Positions 50,095 to 62,409 of a stretch of 64,000 nt of DNA are shown piece after piece; position 1 is the first letter of the stretch, and each line of letters starts with the position of its first letter. The DNA is taken from the NCBI GenBank assembly GCA_002105175.1, contig MCGE01000015.1, positions 682,001 to 746,000 on the forward strand, written 5' to 3'. The translations under genes were made by a program, and so were the position numbers. This DNA is from Absidia repens (lineage: Eukaryota; Mucoromycota; Mucoromycetes; Mucorales; Cunninghamellaceae). The notes under the pieces were generated by a model that saw nothing but the letters and a program-made list of their open reading frames with translations, ran no database searches and was not told the origin of the DNA.

Positions 50095-50524
50095 ATATAA
50101 TAGGTAGATGTTACTTTTAGTTTAGTTTAGTTTACATAGTTTTACTTATCTTTTGCCATTTCTTTGATTGTTATATATTTAGTTTACATTTTTTTTTGTC
50201 CCTTTAAAAAGTCTTCTACCCCTCAATACTTGTAATAAACAAAATCTTACTAGTACTAATTTTATTGGTTGACTGGCTTTTATTACTATTTTATGATGGT
50301 ATATCTCGATATGTAGTACGTATTAAAGAAAGGAATGTACAGCTGGATATATGGTTTACTCCTTATGGTGTAGTTCAGTAAGAATGCAAAGCATTTTATG
50401 TCTTACGGAAAATGCCAAGGTTTTTTTTTTTCTTGACAACAAACCTTGACGTTGGTCCGTTTAGCTTCGAGTTTGAGAATTTGCGACACCAAGAGGTCTA
50501 GCAAAAAAAAAAATTATATCTATT
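50095..50524. other. CotH 3' flank
   Basis: 430 A/T-rich bases with GTAATAAACAAAATC near 50231, a plausible polyadenylation signal. Nothing else was recognised before repeat copy G. Confidence 0.5.
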
Positions 50525-50825
50525 CAAAATCCGCCCACGTGAAATATTTATTTTCTCTCTTCCGCCTTTTCTATTTCTTCGGCTCTCTTTCTTGATTATT
50601 TTTTTCCCTTTATTTTTTCATCTCCATTCAACATCTATGGGGCAATGTTGAACTTAGAATAGTGTCAGGACTAGTTTAGAAGGAGGTTTCAGATCAGGGG
50701 TTACAAGATGCATGGGGAAACCCTTTCGTTTTGGATTCAGGATTTTGGACCACCATTAGTTGGATTTTGGAAACTGGATCAGCTTAGTTTGTTCGTAGTT
50801 TGCATATTCCTAATAAAATGTGTGT

Positions 50826-50871
<46 letters not shown>

Positions 50872-51345
50872 TGCTCTAATGAAAAATGCCCCGTTAGTGT
50901 TGCTCATGTGTTGTGCAATAGATCCCTTTTTACTAACATTAGCTCCCTCACTGCCGATTAATGTTGACCATTGTTGTACTTCAATAACAAATGTCCCTTT
51001 AGTTTAAGTGCAGTACATTATATTGACATCCATATCACAATAGTTACTTTATACCAGTGTCGACCATTCTTCAACCTTACTTTGGTCGCCCTCATTCTTC
51101 CTCCAACAAATCTTTCCACCCAGGTCCCATGTTACAATGAACCCCTCATCTTTAGTTTTAGTACCCATTAATATTCATCAATAAAATATTTCTCTTTATG
51201 AACCACACTCTGTCTCATGATACAGTTGAATATATTGTTATTGTAGTTGTTTTGTGAGTGCTCTACCAAATATTTGCTTTCGAATTCACCCATTAAGACT
51301 ACTTCCGTCATAAAACTCTACTCATTATTATTAAATATGACCATA
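50525..51345 (+). repeat. Dispersed repeat family, copy G (long copy with expanded T tract)
   Basis: It starts AAAATCCGCCCACGTGAAAT (about 50526-50546), then the T/C-rich stretch, the core with GTTACAAGATGCATGGGG (about 50700), TCAGCTTAGTTTG and CTAATAAAATGTGTGTCTC. The short T run that follows in other copies is here 40 T long (50829-50868). The tail subrepeats (TTAATGTTGACCATTG, TCAATAAAATATTTC) run to CACCCATTAAGACTACTT and about 51345. Confidence 0.85.
50829..50868. repeat. Poly-T tract (40 nt) inside repeat copy G
   Basis: An uninterrupted run of 40 T at a position where copies A, B, E and H have only about five T before AC. Confidence 0.95.
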
Positions 51346-52388
51346 TCTCTACTCCATTAATAATATCAATGATGCTGGCTGCATTCAACAATACACTGTA
51401 GCGCATTCCTTATTACATTCTAACATATCAATGATAACTCATTTTGACATCTTAGAGGCACAGCGGCTACTTGCTGGGTCTAGGTTACTTAATATGAAAT
51501 ATGGTAGCATTCACGTTGTACAGTACAATTGATGCCAATAAACCCACGCTATATTACCAGCATAATCTTTGCCAGACTGGAAATATCGTATATATCTAGT
51601 TCCTTGTATTATTTTTTTCCTTTTCCCATATGGTATAACTATAAAAAAAATGAAATTCTAACTGGAGTCAATCGAGTTGCAAGGATTGTCTATTAAAAGT
51701 GAAAAATAGTGAGAGGGGAGATCTGATTACATCAAAAATCACACTTCAACAACGTATCTCCGAATAAGAATCAACACTATATCTAGCACACTAGTATGAG
51801 GTGGGGTTGGACTAGCTCCAAACTCGGTGCTGTAAAACTGATAACCCTCTAATTTAAGATGATATCAATGGAAAAATATATTACCTATCCGAGTTTGAGT
51901 TCAGAACAGTTCCGAACGAAATTCTGGGATGAGTACTGTAAATTTTTAATTTGCATGACTGGGGAAACGTGCTCGTATATGACCATTGATCACTCCATTC
52001 ATATACAAAGCTTGAATACAGTAAATATTTACTGATACTAATAAATCAAGTAAATATGAATATACATCACTTGTGTTAGCATGTTTGTCGGCTTAATATG
52101 GTCCCAAACATATATCGTAACCAGATATACCCAAATGGCATAAACACCAAAGCCTGACCTTCCCTCATTCTTTGAGGACAAGGAGCGGAGCTCGTAAAGT
52201 TCATCGGGGGTTGATTTCAGCCACATAGTTTTTTTTGATGACGCTCTTTGTATTTCAGCAATTTTTCGTTTCTTTTTTTTTTTTTTTTACCTTTTTTCTT
52301 TTAAGCTTCATTCACTCTCCATTTATTATTCTCAACCCTTTTTGACACATTACGGCATCACTCTCTTCTCAGCAACACACATTTTATT
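51346..52388. other. Gene-free stretch upstream of BRR2
   Basis: 1,043 A/T-rich bases with a T tract (about 52271-52289) close to the BRR2 start. A T/C-rich leader precedes the ATG at 52389. No gene or RNA was recognised. Confidence 0.5.
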
Positions 52389-55300
52389 ATGGCCGAGAAC
52401 ATTGCCAAACAGAGTCAATATCAATACGCAGCGAATGCAAGTTTGGTTCTTCAGGCAGATCGAAGTGGCCTCCCTCGACGTGATCAAGAACCTACTGGTG
52501 AACCGGAAACATTATGGGGAAAGATCGATCCGAAATCCTTTGGGTCAAGGGCAGAACGTGAAGCGCCCAAGGACATTGAAGAAAAGAAGAAGAAGGCGGC
52601 CAAGCGATCAGAAGATTCTACGGAAAAGCAACGACGACGCAAGGAAGAACACGCATTCAACAAAGCTTATGGGTACTCATCCGTGTTGTCAGCAACTGAA
52701 GATTGGGAAGGACTGAACTATCGACCTCGCACCAAAGAAACCCGTGAAGCATACGAACATATCCTCTCCTTTGTTTACGCTCATCTTGGTGATCAAGCTC
52801 GTGATGTCATTCGTAGTGCCTCTGATGATGTTCTGGAAACGCTCAAGACAGACTCTCTCAAGGACTTTGACAAGAAGCGTGAAATTGAATCGGTGATTGG
52901 ACCTATTGAATCCGACCGTTTTGCTCAACTGGTGAACTTATCCAAGAAAATCACGGACTATTCTGCTGATGGGAATGCTATGGACGTGGATGAACAAGGT
53001 GGCAAAGCTGGCGAAATCGACGACGAGCTTGGTGTGGCGGTTGTTTTTGATGAAGAAGAAGACGAAGAGGAACAAGACGACCAATACGAAATCAAGGACG
53101 AAGACGACAATGATGAAGACGACGAGGATGACAACGAAAACCAACAACTTAATACTGGCGCCTACGAAGACGACACAGTGGCGGGTGAAGAATCTCCTGA
53201 CGAAGAGGAAGGCTTCAAGACTGTTTTACCTGGGGAATCTGAACGCAAAAAGAAGGCCAAGCTTGGAAAGACGCAATCTTCTCCTGACTATGTTGCTCCA
53301 CACGATGTTGACGCTTTCTGGTTACAACGACACATCGCCACATACTATTCTGATCCTCATGAAGCACAAGACAAAACTATCAAGGCATTCGATATCTTGG
53401 GGGCCGAAGCTATTGGTGTCCGTGATTGTGAAAATGAACTGATGGGACTCTTTGATTATGACAAATTTGACCTGGTCCGTATTTTGATCAAGAACAGGGA
53501 TACTATTCACTGGTGTACGCGTCTTGCAAGAGTGACTGGTGATGACAAGGCTGCGGTGGAAAAGGAAATTCAGCAAAAAGGTCTTGGTTGGATTTTACGT
53601 GATCTCAGTGGCGATCGTGGTGCCCGAAAAGGTGGAAACAATATGGATATTGATCAACAAGGTAACATATACATATATATATATATATATCATTTATCGA
53701 ATGAACCGCGTTACTAACCTTATATTTTTTGCTTTTGCCTTTTTTCTTCTTTCAGGACAATTTGCTACAACAGGTGGACAAAGTCAAATGGATATTGATA
53801 AGAATGGATTATCAGCTGTCGAAGGTACATTATAGAAAAGAAATCAACGTGGTGCATGAAAAAACAGTAATACTAATGAATCCATTATTTTGACTTCTTC
53901 ACTAACCTAGGTCGCAGCCGAACTCAAGTTCCTACAACAGCTACTATTACACCTGGCACAACATTGACACCTCGACGCATTGTGGATTTAGATGATATGG
54001 CTTTTGATCAAGGGTCTCATTTGATGTCAAACAAAAAGGTGAAGCTTCCTGATGGCTCATTCAAGCGGTCCAAGAAAGGGTATGAAGAAATCCATGTGCC
54101 AGCGCCAAAACCTCAAGCCTTTGGAAATGAAGAAAAACTGGTGCCTATCTCCTCGATGCCTGAATGGACCCATGTTGCTTTCCCTGGTGCAAAGTCCCTG
54201 AATCGTGTGCAGAGCCGACTATATCCTACAGCTTTTGGCAATGATGAAAATGTGCTTCTGTGTGCCCCTACTGGTGCTGGTAAAACCAATGTGGCCATGT
54301 TGACTATTCTCCACGAAATCGATCGGAACCGGGATCCAGTTACTGGTACCATTGATTTGGATGCATTCAAGATTGTGTATATCGCTCCTATGAAGGCTCT
54401 TGTCCAAGAAATGGTGGGGAATTTCTCTAGTCGTCTTTCGGTGTATGGTATCAAGGTGGCGGAATTGACAGGTGATCGACAATTGACCAAGCAGCAAATC
54501 GCCGAAACTCAAATCATTGTCACCACACCGGAAAAATGGGATGTTATTACTCGCAAGGCAACAGATCGCAGCTACACAACTTTGGTACGACTGATTATTA
54601 TTGATGAAATCCATTTACTTCATGATGATCGTGGACCTGTGTTGGAAAGTATTGTATCAAGAACTATTCGCAACATGGAACAAACTCAAGAATTGGTGCG
54701 TCTTGTGGGTCTGTCTGCCACGCTTCCAAACTTTGCTGATGTGGCTGCCTTTTTACGTGTGGATCCCAAAACTGGTCTCTTCCATTTTGATAGCACTTAC
54801 CGACCTTGTCCATTGAAGCAACAATTTATTGGTGTCACTGAAAAGAAGGCTATCAAGCGATTCCAAGTGTCCAACGAAGTCTGCTACGAAAAAGTGATTG
54901 AACAGATTGATCAGCGGGAAGAAAATCAAGTATTGGTGTTTGTGCATTCTCGAAAAGAAACGGCCAAGACTGCGAAGACGTTACGTGACATGGCTTTGGA
55001 TCAAGATACAATTGGCCGATTTTTGAAACAAGATTCTGCAAGTCGTGAAATTCTTCAATCTGAAGCTGCTACAGTCAAGGACAGCAATCTTCAAGAACTT
55101 TTGCCATATGGTTTTGGTATCCATCATGCTGGTATGACTCGGGCGGATCGTACATTAGTGGAAGAATTATTCAATGATGGACATATCAAGGTGTTGTGCT
55201 CTACTGCTACTTTGGCCTGGGGTGTGAATTTACCTGCGCATGCTGTCATCATCAAGGGTACGCAAATCTATTCTCCTGAAAAAGGTCGTTGGGTGGAATT

Positions 55301-58300
55301 GTCTCCTCAAGATGTTTTGCAAATGCTTGGTCGTGCTGGTCGTCCTCAATATGATACATATGGTGAAGGCATTATTATCACGGCTCACTCGGAACTTCAA
55401 TACTACCTCTCACTCCTCAACACGCAATTACCGATTGAATCGCAATTTGTCAAACGATTGGCAGACAACATGAATGCTGAAATTGTCCTTGGCACTATTC
55501 GAAACCGTGATGAGGCTGTGCAATGGCTTGGTTATACTTACCTTTATGTGCGTATGCTTCGAAATCCGGCTCTATATGGTGTTTCTGTGGATGATCTGGC
55601 GGATGACCCTTATCTCGAACAAAAGCGTGTGGATTTGGCTCACTCTGCTGCTATCTTATTGGACAAGTGCAATCTTATCAAATACGACAAAAAATCCGGT
55701 CGATTCCAAATCACTGAACTTGGTCGCATTGCCTCCCACTATTATGTCACTCATCATTCTATGGCCACTTACAACCAACATTTGAAACCTATGATGGGTC
55801 ATATCGAACTTTTCCGTGTCTTTGCATTGTCTGATGAATTCAAATATATCCCTGTGCGTGAAGAAGAAAAAATGGAATTGGCGAAATTACTTGAACGTGT
55901 GCCCATCCCTGTCAAGGAAAGTCTGGAGGAACCTACAGCGAAGATCAATGTGTTGCTTCAATCTTATATCTCCCAACTCAAACTGGAAGGATTCGCCTTG
56001 GTGTCTGATATGGTGTATGTTACTCAAAGTGCTGGTCGTATTCTTCGTGCGGTATTTGAAATTTGTATGAAGCGTGGTTGGTCTCAATTGACAAAGAAGG
56101 CATTGGATCTTTGCAAGATGGTGGAAAAGCGATCGTGGCTGTCAATGTCTCCTTTACGACAATTCAAGGGTATGCCTCAAGACTTGATTCGACGTTTGGA
56201 ACGAAAGGAATTCCCTTGGGATCGTTACTTTGATTTGAACCCTCAAGAACTTGGTGAATTGGCTGGTCAACCAAAAGCGGGGCGTATTTTGCACAAGTTT
56301 ATCCATCAATTCCCCAAGTTGGATATTCAGGCTCACGTACAACCTATTACTCGATCTCTACTCAAGATGGAATTGACAATCACGCCCGATTTCCAATGGG
56401 ATGAAAAGGTACATGGCGCTGCTGAAGCATTCTGGATCCTTGTGGAAGATGTTGATGGTGAACACATTCTGCATCATGAATACTTTGTCCTCAAGCAACG
56501 CTATGCCGAAGAAGAACATATGGTGTCATTTACTGTGCCCTTATTTGAACCTCTTCCTCCCAACTACTTTGTCACAGTGGTGGCTGATCGATGGCTCCAT
56601 TCCGAAACCAAGCTTCCTGTGTCCTTCAAGCACCTCATTCTTCCCGAAAAATATGCTCCTCACACCGAACTTCATGACTTGCAACCTCTTCCTGTGTCGG
56701 CTTTACGGAACCCTCAGTATGAACAAATTTATTCTGGATGGATGGATCACTTCAACCCTATTCAAACACAGGTATTCAATGCTCTTTACACAACGGATGA
56801 GAACACTTTTGTCGGTGCTCCTACTGGTAGCGGTAAAACTGTTTGTGCTGAATTTGCTATCCTACGACTATGGTCTCAAAACAAAAATGGTCGATGTGTA
56901 TATGTGGCTCCGTTCCAAGAATTGGTAGACCAACGTGTTTTAGACTGGCAAAAGAAGCTCCAAGGCCTTGACAAGACTGTGGTGGCATTGACTGGTGAAA
57001 CTAGCGCTGATCTCAAATTATTAGAACAAGGCGATATTGTGGTATGTACACCTACTCAATGGGATGTGATGTCTCGACGCTGGAAGCAACGCAAGAACGT
57101 GCAAAATGTGGATCTTTTCATTACTGATGAATTGCATTTGATTGGTGGTGATCTTGGCCCTACTTATGAAGTCATCGTTTCTCGTATGCGATACATTGCC
57201 TCTCAAACACAAAATCCTATCCGTATTGTTGCCCTTAGTACATCTTTGGCCAATGCTCGTGATGTTGGTGAATGGATTGGCACTACCTCTCACTCAACAT
57301 TCAACTTCCATCCCTCTGTACGTCCTGTGCCTCTTGAAATTCATATCCAAAGCTACAATGTCCCTCACTTTGCTTCATTGATGATGGCCATGGCGAAACC
57401 TACTTATCTTGCAATTGCGGAACACTCTGAAAACAAACCTGTTATTGTCTTTGTGCCGTCAAGAAAGCAATGTCGACTGACTGCTGAAGACATCATTACC
57501 TATTGTGTGGCGGACGACACTCCTCATCGATTTTTGCATTGCCAAGTGGAAGAAATTCAAGGAACGTTGGATCGAGTGCAAAACAAAGGACTGGCAGAAA
57601 CGTTGCAACACGGTATTGGATTCTATCATGAAGCTCTCTCAAAGCAAGATAAGCAAATTGTGGAACAACTTTATGAATCCGGCGCTATTCAAGTGGTGAT
57701 CGCTTCTCGTGATACCTGCTGGGGTCTACCGCTTCACTCTCATATGGTGATTGTGATGGGAACACAATACTTCGAAGGCAAGGAACATCGGTATGCTGAT
57801 TATCCCATTACCGACGTATTGCAAATGATTGGGCGGGCATGTCGACCTTTGGAGGACAATACTGGGAAATGCGTGTTGATGTGTCAAGGAACAAAGAAAG
57901 AATTCTACAAGAAATTCCTTTACGAAGCTTTGCCTGTGGAATCTCATTTGGATCAACTACTACATGACCATTTCAATGCTGAAATTGTGACCAAGACCAT
58001 TGAAAATAAGCAAGACGCGGTGGATTATCTCACTTGGTCTTTCCTGTATCGTCGTATGGCACACAACCCCAACTATTACGGCTTGCAAGGAACATCACAT
58101 CGTCATTTATCGGATCATCTCTCTGAACTTGTGGAAAACACACTCAACGATCTCCAAGACACCAAATGTATCACTATCGAAGACGAAATGGATATCCATC
58201 CTCTCAATTTGGGTATGATTGCCGCTTATTACAACATCAACTACACCACAGTCGATATGTTCAGCGTCAGCTTGAAACAAACCACCAAACTCAAGGGCCT

Positions 58301-59213
58301 TTTGGAAATCGTTGCATCAGCAACTGAATTCGATACAATTCCTATTCGACATCATGAAGAAGGTATACTCAAACGACTTTACGAAAGATTACCTGTCAAA
58401 CTCGGATCACCCAAATTCAACACACCTCGCATCAAGACGAATGTTTTGTTACAAGCACATTTCTCAAGAATGCAGTTACCTCCAGATCTTCACTCTGACC
58501 AAACAATGGTGGTAGGCCGTGTGATTCCTTTGTTACAAGCATGTGTGGATGTCATCTCGTCCAATGGATGGTTATCGCCGGCGCTAGCAGCCATGGAATT
58601 ATCACAAATGTCCGTCCAAGCAATGTGGGATCGAGATTCGCCTTTGAAACAAATTCCTTACTTTTCGTCCGAGGTGGTCAAACGATGCGAAGCCAAGCAA
58701 GTGGAGTCGGTGTTTGACATTATGGAAATGGAAGACCAAGATCGCAATGACGCATTACAGATGAACCAGCGACAATTGGCTGAAGTGGCGAAGTTTGTGA
58801 ACCGTTACCCTAACATTGAAGTCGGGTTTGAAGTGGCTGATGCTGACGATATCTCCTCTGGCAATGTAGTGAACGTCAAGGTACAACTGGAACGTGAATG
58901 GGATGAAGATGAAGAACTGGGTCCTGTGATTGCACCCTTCTTCCCCAAGAAGAAGGATGAAGGCTGGTGGATTGTCCTAGGCGATACTGAAACAAAAACT
59001 TTATTGGCTATTAAGCGTGTCACACTACAACAAAAACTCACGGTCAAATTGGACTTTGTGGCACCCAAGGCTGGTCAACATACGCTCAAGCTCTTCCTCA
59101 TGGCCGACAGTTACAATGGATGTGATCAAGAACTGGATATGGAACTTAATGTTGCAGAAGGCGAATCAAGTGAGGAAGAAGATAGTGATGCGATGGACAC
59201 AGATGAAGAGTAG
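52389..59213 (+). CDS. BRR2: U5 snRNP RNA helicase Brr2
   Basis: Three exons (52389-53661, 53756-53824, 53911-59213) join to 6,645 nt, giving 2,214 residues, normal for Brr2. The N-terminal region starts [17 protein letters not shown] and has Lys/Arg-rich, PWI-like and strongly acidic parts. The first Ski2-like helicase cassette has CAPTGAGKT (about residue 565), [18 protein letters not shown] and QMLGRAGRP, followed by winged-helix and Sec63 units. The second cassette has GAPTGSGKT (about residue 1416), [15 protein letters not shown] in place of SAT, and QMIGRACRP in place of GRAGRP. A second Sec63 unit and an acidic tail finish the protein. Brr2 unwinds U4/U6 snRNA to activate the spliceosome. 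The altered motifs in cassette 2 match the known inactive, regulatory C-terminal cassette. Exon 3 is a single 5.3-kb ORF. Intron 1 contains a TA repeat. Confidence 0.97.
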
Positions 59214-59740
59214 TTTAGTATTTTTTTTTTTAGTTTTATAGTATATAGTTTAGATTATTATTATTTATTTCTCGCAATAAAAAAAGTCGTTTTGAATTTT
59301 AATTGTCATGCAAAATCATGGACTGTGGGAAAACGATCAAATTGAATTTGATGCAAGCGGGAGGGTGTGGGACAAAATGCTATATTCGTGAGAGACTAGT
59401 TGTGCTCGGTGACGCCAAAAAGGGAAAACTTTATCTTGTCAATATGGTTTCAATCGGAGATAGCGTATCTGGTACTAGGATAAAGATTAGGGACAAATCA
59501 AAAAGAAGCCGCAGGAACTGATAGGGTAAGGGAAGGCGGGAATTGAATTATAAAAAGTTTTTTATTTGACTCACTCTTTTTTTCTTTTTATACTCTTTTT
59601 CTTTCCTTACTTGACTCTTTTTCTTTTTATTATTGGTTTTCGCCATTTTTTTTTTTTTTGAACAACAATTCATACACATCGTCACTCGCTTACTCACATC
59701 AATTAAAAACACCACCCCAAACGAATAACGAAACAAACCG
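59214..59740. other. Intergenic: BRR2 3' flank and permease leader
   Basis: 527 bases with CAATAAAAAAAGTCG near 59276, a probable BRR2 polyadenylation signal. A long T/C-rich leader lies before 59741. A 72-codon frame at 59303-59521 has no recognised domain and was not called. Confidence 0.5.
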
Positions 59741-62248
59741 ATGAACGAAAAAATTGAAGTTGCTGATCCGCAACAACAATACTATCAACATCATGAAGTA
59801 CATATCGAACAAAGCAGCACTGCTCAAGAAAAATCTGAATACCATGACCAAACGTCAACTTACGAATCATACACATCTGAAGAAAAACGAGGCATTCAGG
59901 AAGGCACAAAACGTGGTTTATCTGCAAGACACATTCAAATGATTTCCCTTGGTGGATCCATTGGGTAAATTGAAAAAAAAAAAAAAAAAAATGGCTTAAG
60001 GGTTGTAGTTTAACCTTTCTCTCTTTCCCTCCTTCACTTTTTTTTTGGGGTTTACAGCACAGGGTTATTCTTGAATTCAGGTCAAAATATTGCAGTTGCC
60101 GGGCCTGCTGGTGCGTTGATAGCATACCTAGTGATCGGTTTTATGGTCTTCTGCTTTATGGTATGCATGGGGGAGATGGCTACCTTTTTACCTGTAAGTG
60201 TTTCATTTTTTTTCATTTTTTCATTATGGTATGTGTGCTACGGTGGATGAATCTCTTATATTTTCCTCTTTATTTCTTGGCGTTGACGGTTAATAGGTAT
60301 CAGGCTCATTCAACCATTATGCTACTCGATTTGTGGATCCCGCTGTTGGATTTGCGCTAGGTTGGAATTATTGGTAAGAGAAAAAAATATAATCTGTGTC
60401 AATGGGAATGTTCTTTTTTTTCTCAGTTAAACTAACTCCGTCTATCATTTACTTCATATAGGTTTTCTGTAAGTCACATATTAAAAAAAAACTGAAAAGA
60501 ACAATCTCAGCATGTTGGAGATATTGATCGTTATGGTTATGTCAATGACGTTAATTTTTTTTTAACTTATAATTATTTGTTCGCCGCTTCTATATGATCA
60601 GTGGGTAAGCATGGAAACACAACTCAATAGTTAGTTATACGATCAATGCGGTTACTCAATCTCACTTTTTTTTCTATTTTTGTTTTTCTCCATAGAGTGT
60701 CACTATTGCTACTGAATTATCTGCTGCTGCTACTATTATCAATTGGTGGAAACCTGTGATGCCTGACGCCGTATGGTCAATCATATTTTTAATTATTATC
60801 ATTGGTATCAACATGGTTGGCGTAGGCGTTTACGGTGAATTAGAATATTGGCTTAGTATGGTCAAGGTATTGATTGTCTTGGTATTTATTATCATCGCTA
60901 TCCTTGTCACTAGTGGTGCCGTCGGTGACCATGGAGTCATTGGATTCAAATATTGGAATGATCCTGGTGCTTTTGTAGGTCTTGGTGCTGTGGAAACCAT
61001 CTCTGTTCTCCTTTTGGCGGGCTTCTCATTCCAAGGTTGGTGTTTTCATATTTTCATTTTTCAAAAAAAAAAAAAAAAAAAAAAAAAAAGCATACCTATC
61101 TCTTTTCGAGTACATCAGATTTACTAACCTTTGACTCGTTTTTATTTCTTTTTTTTAAGGTGTCGAAATTGGTAAGACAATTTACAGTCTTCTGAAAAAT
61201 AGGTCAGGATACTCACTTTTTTTTTTTTTTTTTTTGGTAGTTGGTGTGACAGCTGGTGAAGCGGCAAACCCAACCAAGACTATTCCCCGTGCCATCCGAA
61301 CGGTGTTTTTCAGAATTATGTTCTTCTATATCGTGACTATCTTCTTGCTTGGGATGTGTTTACCAAGTAACGATCCTAATCTTACAAATGATACTGGTGA
61401 TGCTGCTACGGCTTCCTTTACTTTGGTATTCAAACTTGCCGGCATCAATGCTGGGGCTGATGTGATTAATGCCATTATTCTTACCAGTAAGTTATCAGTC
61501 ACCTTCGTAATATACCTTGGTAATTGACCTTTCTTTTTTTTTTTTTTAGGTGTACTGTCAGCTGCCAATTCTGATCTCTATACCTGCTCTCGTACTTTGA
61601 TGGCTCTGGCTCGTGATGGTAACGCTCCCATGTTTCTTGCCCGTACAAACAAATACGGGTCTCCTATGTGGGGTGTGCTTCTCTCCTCTGTTCTTGGTTT
61701 TGTTTGTGTGTTTGTCTCCATTTATTCATCAAGTGTGGCGTTCAAGTGGTTCCTGTCGGTCACTTCGGTTACTGCTTTTATCAGTTGGGCCGGTATCTCC
61801 TTTGTACATCTTCGATTCCGTCGAGCATATGTCAAGCAAGGTCGAAGCGTTAACGATTTACCTTATAAGGCCAGGTGGTACCCATTCTCACCCCTCTTTT
61901 CTGGTATCCTTTGTGTCTTGATTATCCTTGGACAGGGTTACACGTGCTTCACGCCCACCTTTGACGTGGAGAAATTCTTCCTCAATTATATTGGTGAGTA
62001 ACTAGAGAGGTTGCTTTTTATATTTTTACTCTTTTTTTTTTTACTAATCTTTCTATTTAAATATTTTAGGTCTGGTACCCTTCTTCCTCTGCTACTTTTC
62101 GTACAAAATTGTCCGACGCTCCAAGGTCGTGCCTTTGGATGAATGCGATTTCGATACTGGTCGCGTCACTCGTATGGAAATTGAAGCCGAAGATGAAGAA
62201 GACAAAAAGAAGAGTTGGTCCAAACGCTTGCTGAGCTTCGTGTCTTGA
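59741..62248 (+). CDS. Amino-acid permease (yeast amino-acid transporter family), spliced through microexons
   Basis: Ten exons are needed: 59741-59964, 60058-60193, 60297-60373, 60462-60468 (7 nt), 60602-60604 (3 nt), 60696-61035, 61160-61171 (12 nt), 61241-61486, 61550-61993 and 62070-62248. They total 1,668 nt, giving 555 residues. The hydrophilic N-terminus ends in GLSARHIQMISLGGSIGTGL, the first helix signature of fungal permeases. GWNYWFSWSVTIATELSAA is rebuilt across the microexons, and FQGVEIVGVTAGEAANP across the 12-nt exon. Further hallmarks are SVLSAANSDLYTCSRTL and the acidic/basic C-terminal tail. About 12 membrane segments are expected. It is a plasma-membrane amino-acid/proton symporter, and the substrate cannot be told. 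Without the 7- and 3-nt exons together the frame breaks; skipping TGG alone would keep frame and remove one Trp. Confidence 0.93.
60462..60468 (+). other. 7-nt microexon (GTTTTCT) of the permease gene
   Basis: Flanked by acceptor catatag and donor gtaagt. It completes the Trp codon begun by TG at the end of exon 3 and adds Phe-Ser, giving NYW-FS, as in related permeases. Confidence 0.8.
60602..60604 (+). other. 3-nt microexon (TGG) of the permease gene
   Basis: Flanked by acceptor gatcag and donor gtaagc. It adds one Trp between FS and SVTIATELSA, at the place where related permeases have a conserved Trp. Confidence 0.7.
61160..61171 (+). other. 12-nt microexon of the permease gene
   Basis: The twelve bases between acceptor tttaag and donor gtaaga encode the centre of FQG-VEI-VGVTAGE, joining CAA-G on the left and TT-GGT on the right in frame. 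Confidence 0.8.
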
Positions 62249-62409
62249 TCACTCTCCATTATTACATATCATACACACACATTTTTTTTTGTATAACATG
62301 TCATTTTGCTTTTAGTTTACATATTTTTTTAATAAACATATTTATATCTTTTATATCATTTGAATTAGTCGTATATTTAGTTCGCTTTTCTGGATGGTCG
62401 ACAGAATCT

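Noticed and set aside
59303..59521. A 72-codon frame between BRR2 and the permease
   Set aside because: Short, lies in the BRR2 3' flank just after its likely polyadenylation signal, and matches no family I know.
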